From: Pedobacter sp. BS3 | GTDB taxonomy: Bacteria > Bacteroidota > Bacteroidia > Sphingobacteriales > Sphingobacteriaceae | NCBI RefSeq assembly: GCF_008274585.1 | Contig: NZ_VTRT01000001.1 | Location: 1,054,001 to 1,118,000, forward strand | Length of the DNA: 64,000 nucleotides | Direction: 5' to 3' | Shown here: positions 8,655 through 16,491 of the stretch, in pieces | How the letters are laid out: every line of letters begins with the position of its first letter | How positions within the stretch are numbered: position 1 is the first letter of the stretch | The notes under the pieces: generated by a model | Told to the model about the DNA's origin: nothing | The model's database searches: none | The model's input: the letters and a program-made list of their open reading frames with translations, nothing else | Translations under genes and position numbers: made by a program

Positions 8655-9575
8655 ATGCAGGGGCTTGTGATCAAATCAACCGGAAGCTGGTATAGCGTTA
8701 AAACGGAGGCCGGTGAACGTTATGACTGCCGTATTAAAGGCAAATTCCGGATCAAAGGCATACAAACCACTAACCCCATTGCTGTAGGCGACCGTGTGGA
8801 TTTTGAACTGGAGCCCGATCTGCAAACCGGTATTATCACCCGGTTGCACGAACGTAAAAACTACATCATCCGTAAATCGATCAACCTGTCAAAACAAGCG
8901 CAAATACTTGCGGCCAATCTTGATCAGGCCTTTTTGATAGTTACATTGGCTTCTCCACGCACTTCGCTGGGGTTTATCGACCGTTTCCTGGTAACTGCCG
9001 AAGCCTATGATATTCCTGCGGGACTTATTTTTAATAAACTGGATCTGTTTTGCGATGAAGGTCTGGAGGTATTGGCCGAATACAGGACTATTTATGAGAA
9101 TTTAGGTTATATCTGTTTTGATGTTTCGGCATTGAAGCATACCAATATAGAACCGGTTAAGGAGGCGCTTAAAAATAAAACCACGCTTTTTTCGGGACAT
9201 TCAGGAGTGGGTAAATCCAGTTTGATCAATGCTATTTGTCCCGAACTGCAATTGCGTACAACCGAAATTTCTGAATGGCACGATAAGGGAATGCATACTA
9301 CCACATTTGCTGAAATGTTCGAGCTGCCTTTCGGCGGACACCTGATCGATACGCCGGGCATCCGCGAATTAGGCATTATCGACATCGAGCCCCAGGAACT
9401 GGGCCATTTTTTTCCTGAGATACGCAGCCGGATGAACGATTGTAAATTTCATAACTGCCGTCATATTAATGAGCCAGGATGCGCTGTTCTGAAAGCCGTT
9501 CAAAATGGTGAGATAGAACCTTCACGCTACGAAAGTTACCTGAGCATTTACCATAACCAGGATACGAGGGCTTGA
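8655..9575 (+). CDS. rsgA: Ribosome small-subunit-dependent GTPase A
   Basis: RsgA is a circularly permuted GTPase that helps late 30S subunit maturation. The order seen is an N-terminal OB fold (GLVIKSTGSWYSVKTEAG...), G4 (FNKLDL), G5-like (VSALKHTN), the P-loop GHSGVGKSS, G3 (DTPGIRELG), and a C-terminal zinc site with CKFHNCRHINEPGCAV. The preceding TTG frame start at 8643 adds four residues; the ATG at 8655 (MQGLVIK) matches the family start. The length of 306 is normal. Confidence 0.96.
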   Translation: MQGLVIKSTGSWYSVKTEAGERYDCRIKGKFRIKGIQTTNPIAVGDRVDFELEPDLQTGIITRLHERKNYIIRKSINLSKQAQILAANLDQAFLIVTLASPRTSLGFIDRFLVTAEAYDIPAGLIFNKLDLFCDEGLEVLAEYRTIYENLGYICFDVSALKHTNIEPVKEALKNKTTLFSGHSGVGKSSLINAICPELQLRTTEISEWHDKGMHTTTFAEMFELPFGGHLIDTPGIRELGIIDIEPQELGHFFPEIRSRMNDCKFHNCRHINEPGCAVLKAVQNGEIEPSRYESYLSIYHNQDTRA

Positions 9576-10032
9576 ATTGAGAAAGGTATAAGGAGGATGG
9601 TTTAAGGTAGCTTATGGTTCATGGCTTTATAGCTTATAGTTCATGGCTTATGGTTCATGGTTTATAGTCCGGAAAGCGATGTAGGTTATAGGTTTTAAGT
9701 TATACGTTTTACGTCACGGGTAATCACACATCACTCACGGCTCATAACAATGAAACAATTCAGCAATTAAACAATTAATTCTGAGCAAAGCGAAATCCCG
9801 CTTGCGCTCGTTTGCAAAACGAGTGCATAGCTATCCGGCGTTTGTAACGCCGCAAACGCAACAAAAAGTTCTAAAACTTTTTCATTATTTTAAGGCTTAA
9901 GTTAGGCCAAACGCTAATTGCCTCGCTAAAACTTAAGTCAGCTTAATGTGAAATGACAAGTAAACTTCGTAAGTCTGAATATCGCTTTGCGTGAAAACTT
10001 AATCTCACGTCATATATCCTCACTTAAATTAT
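9576..10032. repeat. Repeat-rich intergenic region after rsgA
   Basis: No convincing gene. 9610-9670 holds three imperfect copies of a CTTATGGTTCATGG-TTTATAG unit. 9804-9826 is a palindrome (GCGCTCGTTT, 3-base centre, AAACGAGTGC) and 9836-9852 another (CGGCGTT, 3-base centre, AACGCCG). AAAAAGTT/AACTTTTT follows near 9865. ACTTCGTAAGTCT at 9964-9976 recurs at 24088-24100. The same palindrome families reappear at 23974-24164, so these are interspersed repeats. Confidence 0.7.
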
Positions 10033-10323
10033 CTATTCAATCACTACGGTGGTTTCTTCAATAATAGCGTCGTTCCCCAAATTTTTGGCTGCTTTTACCG
10101 GACAATAACCGGTAACTCCGCGGTAAACCAATCCACCACCAAGCGCAAGCTCACCCAAGGCTAAAAGCGGATGAGAGAACAGGTTGCCAATTCCCTTTAT
10201 AAACACAAAAGCGCCGGCGCCGATGGACAGGATACGTTCTGATCTTTCAACATTCGCGTTGGGGTTATCCTGTAATAATGCTTCCTCAAGTGTATTGCCA
10301 ATGCTATTTAATGTAGTTTCCAT
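10033..10323 (-). CDS. Small membrane protein, DUF2892-like
   Basis: The 96-residue protein has a charged N-terminal region (NPNANVERSERILSIGAGA) and two hydrophobic segments, the second rich in Gly/Ala/Leu and ending GGGLVYRGVTGYCPVKAA. The string N-V-x-R-x-E-R-I and the YRGVTGYCP end are typical of the YgaP/DUF2892 inner-membrane family, whose function is unknown. It stands alone between two intergenic stretches; there are 41 bases of leader with no clear promoter. Confidence 0.75.
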   Translation of the reverse strand: METTLNSIGNTLEEALLQDNPNANVERSERILSIGAGAFVFIKGIGNLFSHPLLALGELALGGGLVYRGVTGYCPVKAAKNLGNDAIIEETTVVIE

Positions 10324-10520
10324 AGATCTCAGATTTGTTTATTGCTAATAACAGCCTAAACGATATAGTGTTTACATTATATCATTTATCGTATTGAAAT
10401 AGAAATATTGAGCAATTCAGAATAGGAGAGACCTCTTTAAAAAAAGTTATAGCTTAGGTCGCATAAGGATGCCCGCAGAAGGTACGGCTTTATGCTTTTG
10501 TTTAATAAATCTTTTTTATG

Positions 10521-10967
10521 CTATTTCAAAACTACTATCTGTAACATGATGGCGATGATTAGACATGCCAGCCATCCCCAAAACCATTGTATGCCTATCC
10601 CTGTATTTCTGACAGCCCGGTAATACAGAATTATTGTGACAATGAGCGACAGGTAAATAGCAGCTATTGATTGTATAAATCTGCTAAATGGCAAAAAGGA
10701 CATCAGGTTATAGCTGAACAGTAAACACGAGCCAATAAGGCAAGCAAAGCCTATATGCCTGATAAAAAGCCATTTATTTTTTCCTAAAAAGGTTAAAGCG
10801 GCAACAACCTGGATACCCCACTTAACACCGGCAATTGAACCTACAAGTATCATAATGCCCACACTTGGGTAAAGCCAGGATTTGGAAGCAATAAACAGTC
10901 CGGTTAACAGTGCTGAAAGCAGAAAGTATATGCTGGATAATGCGATATGTTTACTCTGGGCTGCCAT
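10521..10967 (-). CDS. Hypothetical membrane protein
   Basis: I do not recognise the family. The reading frame opens at 11006, but the ATG at 10967 (MAAQSKHIALSSIYFLL) is preferred because it places the first membrane segment right after a short polar N-terminus. The 148 residues contain four to five hydrophobic segments and little else; the C-terminus is LACLIIAIMLQIVVLK. It is on the same strand as its neighbours but well separated from both. Confidence that it is coding comes only from length and membrane pattern. Confidence 0.6.
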   Translation of the reverse strand: MAAQSKHIALSSIYFLLSALLTGLFIASKSWLYPSVGIMILVGSIAGVKWGIQVVAALTFLGKNKWLFIRHIGFACLIGSCLLFSYNLMSFLPFSRFIQSIAAIYLSLIVTIILYYRAVRNTGIGIQWFWGWLACLIIAIMLQIVVLK

Positions 10968-11145
10968 ATTGTTATTAGTCAAAGAAAAAGTTGAACAGTA
11001 TCGCACAAGCTTTTCCTGCTATGCCCGAATTTTGGTTTACCGGCTTTTTCATGTTCAGTTTAGGCTTTCATTTATAAAGATAAAAATAAAACTGCACAGG
11101 TATATAAGCGTACTTCACTATACCCGGGGATGATGCACTCAGCTC

Positions 11146-13092
11146 CTACGATGGAATCAGAATTTCGATGCGTGTGCCCACCAGTTTCTCGGAAGCTATC
11201 TTCATTTCACCATCCAGCAGGTTTACCCTGGCGCTGATGTTTTTCCAGCCCAAACCGTTCGATTGACTGATTTTTTCTGTATCAAAACCCTGGCCGTTAT
11301 CTTTTATAGAGATCTGTATATTTTGATTGATTTTTTCAATCTCCAAAGTTATTTCGGTGGCATTGGCATGTTTGAGCATATTGCCCAACACTTCCTGCAC
11401 AATGCGGTAAATAGAAAGCTCATTTTGCCTCAGGAACTTTATACCACGAATGTCAGGAGCGATATGCAGCTTTACGCAAGGTTGATCGCCCGTGTTTATC
11501 TTACTGCACATATCCTCAATGGCGTTAACAAGTCCAAAGTTCAGCTCTTCGGGTATCAGGTTGTGCGAAATGTTGCGCACCTCGGCAATGGTTTTGTCCA
11601 CCAGTTGCAGCGTCTTATTATCGGTATTTTCCGCAGTGGAAAGGTTCATTTTCACTACCGATAGCATTTGGCCAATGCTGTCGTGCAAATCTCTTGCAAT
11701 GCGTATGCGCTCCTGCTGCTCGCCATCAAAAACCGCTTTGGTGGCTATTTCCTGTTGTTTGTGTATTTCGGCCTGCAATGCCTTTTGTTGCTTTAGCTTA
11801 TAACTATTATAAAACAGAATGCCCATAATTAAGGCAATGCAAAATATAGAAATAATGATGCCGATACTCAGGTTTTTACTTTGTAAGGCAAGCTTCTGAA
11901 TGGTATTTTCCTTATTCAGCAAGGCGATTTTTTGTTCTTTATGCTCTGTATCGTATTTGGTTTGCAGTTCGGCGATTGCTGTTTTACTGCTTTCATTTTC
12001 AATGGAATCTTTTAAGGATACGTATTCCCTGTAAAATTCATAAGCCTTTTGATAATTTTTCAAGTTGCGGTAATCAATGGAAAGCTCCAGAAGTGCATCT
12101 TTATGCATATTCTGGTATTTAATTTCTTTGCTGAGTTTTAGCGCCTGCTCCTGGAAGCTTACAGCTTTCTCAAATTCATTTTTATAACGGTATAGATGAC
12201 CCAACGAATTCAGGATATTCGCTTTGTTCATATCGTCGCCTATTTTATTCGCCAATGCCATGGCCTGCCGGTAATAATCTTCAGATTCTTTAAAGCTTTT
12301 CAGCGAGCTGCAAACATCGCCCAACGAATTTAGCGTAGTGATCTGGCCGGTAACGTTATGTGTTTTCAGTTTGTAGGTTAAGGACTTTAGCAGGTAACTT
12401 TTGGTTTGCTTATAATCGTTCCTATCGTAAAACACCGTGGCAATGTTATTATAAAGTTTCCCCAGCTCAACTTCCATACCCAGCTTTTCGGCATAAGACA
12501 AGGCTTTTTGATAATAAAGAAGCGCTTTGTCGTCTTCCATAATGTCAAAATAAATATTACCGATGTTGATATTGCTGGCCTCCAGCTCAGCTTCGTCATT
12601 CAGTTCTTCGCGTATTTTTAGTGCCAACAACTGATATTTTAAGGATAGTTTGTTGTTGGACAGTTGCAAATAAGAAACTCCTAAATTATTATAGATCCTG
12701 GCCTCATCTTTTTTATAGTGTTTAGCTATCGCGATTTTCAAAGCCTCAAACAACAATGCATTGGCCTTTTCCATCTTTCCGTAAACAATTAAGAAAGCGG
12801 CCTTAGCCGAAAGATACCGGACTTTTTGCAGGGACGTTTTGCCAAGTTTTTCTGCTTTTAAGAGATAGGTATTGGCTTTGGCAGAATCTATGTTTTTATA
12901 CCGGTCAATTAAATCCAGGGAAATATTGAATTTTGCAGTATCAGATTTAGCCTGCTCAAAAGCTTTTTCCAGGCTATCTATCTGTATGGAAGCGGTTTGT
13001 GCACTCACTCCTTTTACTAATAAGCAAAGAAAAAACACCAGCACCATGTTAAAGGTGCTGGCGTTATAATCCACCGGTCTTTTTTTATTCAT
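11146..13092 (-). CDS. TPR-containing sensor histidine kinase, NarL/DesK type
   Basis: The 648-residue protein has an N-terminal signal/anchor (VLVFFLCLLVKGVSA), then about six tetratricopeptide repeats (for example YNNLGVSYLQLSN, YNNIATVFYDRND, LNSLGHLYRYKNE), a membrane helix (LSIGIIISIFCIALIMGILFY), a coiled segment, a HisKA_3 phosphoacceptor (RIRIARDLHDSIGQ, near residue 470) and a HATPase domain with DNGQGFD. The sensing TPR part is probably periplasmic and the kinase cytoplasmic. Such proteins usually pair with a LuxR-type response regulator, but none is adjacent here. Many Bacteroidota carry this architecture. Confidence 0.92.
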   Translation of the reverse strand: MNKKRPVDYNASTFNMVLVFFLCLLVKGVSAQTASIQIDSLEKAFEQAKSDTAKFNISLDLIDRYKNIDSAKANTYLLKAEKLGKTSLQKVRYLSAKAAFLIVYGKMEKANALLFEALKIAIAKHYKKDEARIYNNLGVSYLQLSNNKLSLKYQLLALKIREELNDEAELEASNINIGNIYFDIMEDDKALLYYQKALSYAEKLGMEVELGKLYNNIATVFYDRNDYKQTKSYLLKSLTYKLKTHNVTGQITTLNSLGDVCSSLKSFKESEDYYRQAMALANKIGDDMNKANILNSLGHLYRYKNEFEKAVSFQEQALKLSKEIKYQNMHKDALLELSIDYRNLKNYQKAYEFYREYVSLKDSIENESSKTAIAELQTKYDTEHKEQKIALLNKENTIQKLALQSKNLSIGIIISIFCIALIMGILFYNSYKLKQQKALQAEIHKQQEIATKAVFDGEQQERIRIARDLHDSIGQMLSVVKMNLSTAENTDNKTLQLVDKTIAEVRNISHNLIPEELNFGLVNAIEDMCSKINTGDQPCVKLHIAPDIRGIKFLRQNELSIYRIVQEVLGNMLKHANATEITLEIEKINQNIQISIKDNGQGFDTEKISQSNGLGWKNISARVNLLDGEMKIASEKLVGTRIEILIPS

Positions 13093-13117
13093 GTATGAAT
13101 TCTCTTTGCTAAATGAC

Positions 13118-13200
13118 GCAATCTATAGAAACTATCTGTTGATTTATCAATCTTGAATCAACATTTTTTACAAATTTATTAAGCACTGTCTATAGATTGC
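13118..13200. repeat. Inverted repeat upstream of the histidine kinase gene
   Basis: GCAATCTATAG (13118-13128) and CTATAGATTGC (13190-13200) are perfect 11-bp inverted repeats 61 bases apart, filling the gap between the kinase gene and the next minus-strand gene. They could be element ends, an operator pair, or a long hairpin. The second arm touches the 3' end of the lipoprotein gene. Confidence 0.5.
13171..13178 (-). promoter_or_regulatory. Candidate -7 promoter element of the histidine kinase gene
   Basis: On the minus strand this reads TAAATTTG, an exact TAnnTTTG match, 79 bases before the kinase ATG and inside the 13118-13200 inverted repeat. No convincing -33 element was found. Confidence 0.35.
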
Positions 13201-14522
13201 TACTCTTTAATCCTAATCACATCCAACTGCGGAAATACATCCAACCCGGCGAGGTAAGGGATATAGGCCACCACGTAATAATAACCGTTGCTGTATCGCG
13301 GAAGCGAAAGTTGTGTGGGTGCAACGAACTCGCCCACCTTTATACGTCCTATTTCTTTTATTCCCGATGCGCTGACGGTATTCAATGTAAAGTCCGAAGC
13401 TTGTTGTATAGAACCTTTCATCAGATAAAAAGGTGTACCGTCGGGCTTCATCTCAAAATATTTTTCCTTTGAGTATAGCATCGCATTGGGCAGACCATCC
13501 AAGGCAATATCGCCAAACACTTTGGTAATGGTGTTGTCGCCTTCTGTCCATTTAAACTCGTACAACTTTTTACTATCGCTGTTGTACACCAGTCCGTAAA
13601 AAATATTGCCACTTACGGTGCCACCTACCAATTGATTTTTAGGCGAACCAACTGGCAGGGCATTCTGTATGTTGGCCAGCGTATCGCAATTGTGGTTGGT
13701 CATATTAGGGCGTACAATCGTAATGCCTCCGTTATAGTCCGCTATCATTGCCCGATATTTGCCACTGCCCGTCATAAAGCCCCAACTGCTGGTAATTGCT
13801 GGCGGACGATTGGGCAACGAAGGGGAAATGGAATTGAACCCATTCTCATAAGGAGCGGTTTTTGCCAGCCATGTTTTTGTAGGCGCATCGTAATAATTGA
13901 GATACATAGCACCATATAAATAATCGGGACCTGCATCAGTGAACAATACCGAACCATCTTCATTATGGACAATGTTTTGCCTTTGGAAACATCCATCGTA
14001 CATACTGTATTGAGGCACGGTAACCGTATCTCGTTCATCTTTTTCCTCATAGGAAATACGATTGGGCTGAGTTTGGGTAGAGGCGTTATAAGTACCAAAT
14101 AAACGGGCATTGAACGTGTTGTTGAAGAAAATCATATTTACCCGATAATCGGTAGCGGTGTACGTTTTTCCGATGTACACATCTTTAAAAACTTGATTGA
14201 CCGTTACCGCATCTTTGTTGCCGATATTGATGATGGCCTTGTAGCTTCTGGCTCCGCTTGAGGCAAGGCCCTTAAAAGGGTCGTACACTTCGCCGTACAA
14301 TACGCCTATATTGTTGCCGTTTATTACCATATCCTCGGCCTGCATACCACAGCCGTTTATGCCTCCGGTAATAGAGAATTTTACAGACCCAAGGGTTTCC
14401 CAATTTGTGCTGCGCACCAGCGGAGAGGCGGTATTGCCGACATTGTTATCGTCTTGGTGTTTTTTACAGGAAAAAAAAGCGCTCAATAAAAGGATGAGGT
14501 AAAAGTTATTGTTTGTTTTCAT
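13200..14522 (-). CDS. Hypothetical lipoprotein
   Basis: I do not recognise the family. The frame is open to 14657, but the ATG at 14522 gives MKTNNNFYLILLLSAFFSCKK, a lipoprotein signal peptide with a Cys lipobox (FFSC) followed by charged residues, so this start is preferred. The mature part is about 420 residues, without internal membrane segments, and rich in Tyr, Gly, Asn and Thr, suggesting a beta-rich exported protein (possibly a propeller). No T9SS sorting tail is present. The next upstream gene on the same strand is the WG-repeat gene, 85 bases away. Confidence 0.7.
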   Translation of the reverse strand: MKTNNNFYLILLLSAFFSCKKHQDDNNVGNTASPLVRSTNWETLGSVKFSITGGINGCGMQAEDMVINGNNIGVLYGEVYDPFKGLASSGARSYKAIINIGNKDAVTVNQVFKDVYIGKTYTATDYRVNMIFFNNTFNARLFGTYNASTQTQPNRISYEEKDERDTVTVPQYSMYDGCFQRQNIVHNEDGSVLFTDAGPDYLYGAMYLNYYDAPTKTWLAKTAPYENGFNSISPSLPNRPPAITSSWGFMTGSGKYRAMIADYNGGITIVRPNMTNHNCDTLANIQNALPVGSPKNQLVGGTVSGNIFYGLVYNSDSKKLYEFKWTEGDNTITKVFGDIALDGLPNAMLYSKEKYFEMKPDGTPFYLMKGSIQQASDFTLNTVSASGIKEIGRIKVGEFVAPTQLSLPRYSNGYYYVVAYIPYLAGLDVFPQLDVIRIKE

Positions 14523-14607
14523 TGTTTTTTGTTTGGGTTTTCGTTCATCGTTGTTCGTTTGTCGTTGGTTATGGGTTGCAGGGCATTTTCCACTTTCAAC
14601 TCTCCAC

Positions 14608-16225
14608 TTAATTATACCCCGTACCGGCGCACATTGGGCAAAGGCGCTCGCCGGCAAATACCGTTTTGCCGTTTACTTTCTTTCCGCCGATATAAGTTTC
14701 CTGAATTTTGCCCGTACCGTGGCAGACAGAACAAACCCTGCGCTGAAACCTGTTATTGTTGTCGGTCGGTTGCGAAGTGTTGGGCTTGCTTGGCTCGTCC
14801 TTTGTCTTCGGGCCTAATTCATTTTTATTTGTAAATGTAAAATAACCGCTTTTGTCTATATAGCCCTCGTCGCCGTTCATTTTAACCACTTTTGCTCTTC
14901 CATTTTCAAAAGAATGGGCAATGAGATATTGTATCGGAATAACCTCTCTACCCGAGATATCAATATATCCCTGATTGCCATTGCGACTTGCCGTAGCCAA
15001 CCCATCGTGAAAACTGCCAAGATTAACATATATGAACGGCACAACAACCCTGTCTGTTTTGTCTATATATCCATATTTGCCATTAAGTTTTACGCATATC
15101 AGCCCGCTCACCTCATCAATAAAATCAACATACTCATATTTCATCGGGATGATAATTTTATCGTTTCTATCTATCACACCCCAGTTGCCGTTGAGCTTTA
15201 CGATAGCTGTGCCCTTGTAAAAATCCCGTGTGTCTTCGTATTTTATCGGAATAATTTCTTTGCCGGTTTTATCGATATACCCGTATTTGCCGTTAAAGAC
15301 ACGGGCAATCCCATCCTGAAAGCGAGAAATTGAATTGTATTTTACCGGGATGATTTCCTTGCCTGTGGCAATATTGATTATACCCCATTTACCGTTAGAT
15401 TTTACCCAAGCTATTCCTTTATTCTCGGCGCCGTTTTCCACACCAACATCGTCATATTTCCCAAAAGGGATTGCTTCAGTGCTGTCTTTGGCTATCAGCC
15501 CAATTTTTTCTGTGAAACGATTGTGTTCTTTGTCGGTATATTTTCTAATTTGAGCCGGGGTATACCCATTTCTAAATTCATAAACAAAAACATTGTCATA
15601 GTCGTAATTGCTGTATTTTTTTATTTGTGTGCGCCCTGTTTCATCAACTTTAAATTTTACGCCGTTTAATACTGCTTCGGCATCGCCATAAGCAGAAACG
15701 AACTTCACTGTGTCGTATTTTATATCGGTAATTCTCTTGCCCGTGTTATCAATAATACCCCATTTGCCGTTCAGTTTCACAATGGCTCTGTCGTTCTTGT
15801 CATTATGACCATTTCCCTCAAACGGATTGGCTTCATCGTATTGAAACGGTACGATTTCTTTTCCGTCCCTATCTATATAACCCCATTTTCCATTTTGTTT
15901 TACAGCTGCCTTACGACCGTATCCACCACCCGCTTCGCCCCCCCGAAAAATCTTTTTCTTCTTCGTACACCAACGGAACAACTATTTTGTATTTTTGATA
16001 GTAGCCGCCAACAAAACCCCATTTGCCGTTCAGTTTCACTTTTCCATAATGGTTGTCGTGGTCTATATAATCTTCGGCGGCCTCATAGATGGGTTTTACG
16101 ATTACTTTTCCTTGCGAATCTTTATATCCCCATTTACCGTTTTTATCCTGATAGGCTTTGTATTGTGCCTGGGCTGTTTGTGCAAAAGAAGCACAAACGA
16201 TGATAATAAATAATAACTTTTTCAT
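14608..16225 (-). pseudogene. WG-repeat protein with a frameshift in a poly-G run
   Basis: The N-terminal part (14 codons short of 100; start MKKLLFIIIVCASFAQTAQA, a signal peptide) carries NGKWGYKDSQGK-type WG repeats, then runs out of frame at a seven-G tract (minus strand; plus-strand C run 15938-15944). The rest is in another frame from 15981 down. Removing one G joins them into about 539 residues with roughly ten WG repeats (for example NGKWGIID, NGKYGYIDKTG). The C-terminus has a DnaJ-like zinc module, CSVCHGTG...CPMCAGTG. WG repeats are extracellular or periplasmic beta motifs of unknown partner. The lesion could be phase variation, decay or a sequencing error. Confidence 0.85.
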
Positions 16226-16306
16226 GGTTAAAATTTTGGTTTATGCTATCGATTTTTCTATTATCGCATCGAAGTTATAACGCTTTTGAATTGCCGTAAA
16301 TAGAGG

Positions 16307-16474
16307 GGGCTGACCAAAAAGTCGATCGTCATTTCGAGACGCAGCCGAGGGATCTCCACCAGAAATACTTAGGCAGAAGATTTTGCTTCGCAGCTACTTC
16401 GTGGTTTCCTCTCCCGATCCCGTATGTACGGGAGGGATCGAAATGACACTACTTTTTGACTTTTTGGTCAGCCC
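16307..16474. mobile_element. MITE-like element with perfect 17-bp terminal inverted repeats
   Basis: Ends GGGCTGACCAAAAAGTC (16307-16323) and its exact complement (16458-16474) bound 168 bases. A second inverted pair lies inside: GTCATTTCGA (16328-16337) with TCGAAATGAC (16438-16447), plus a short CCCGTATGTACGGG palindrome. There is no coding potential. It fills the gap between the WG-repeat gene and the T9SS gene; on the minus strand it could also end transcription. Confidence 0.75.
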
Positions 16475-16491
16475 ACTTCACGGTTTCATCT

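Noticed and set aside
9601-9670. CRISPR array
   Set aside because: The repeats are adjacent and imperfect, without unique spacers, and there are no cas genes.
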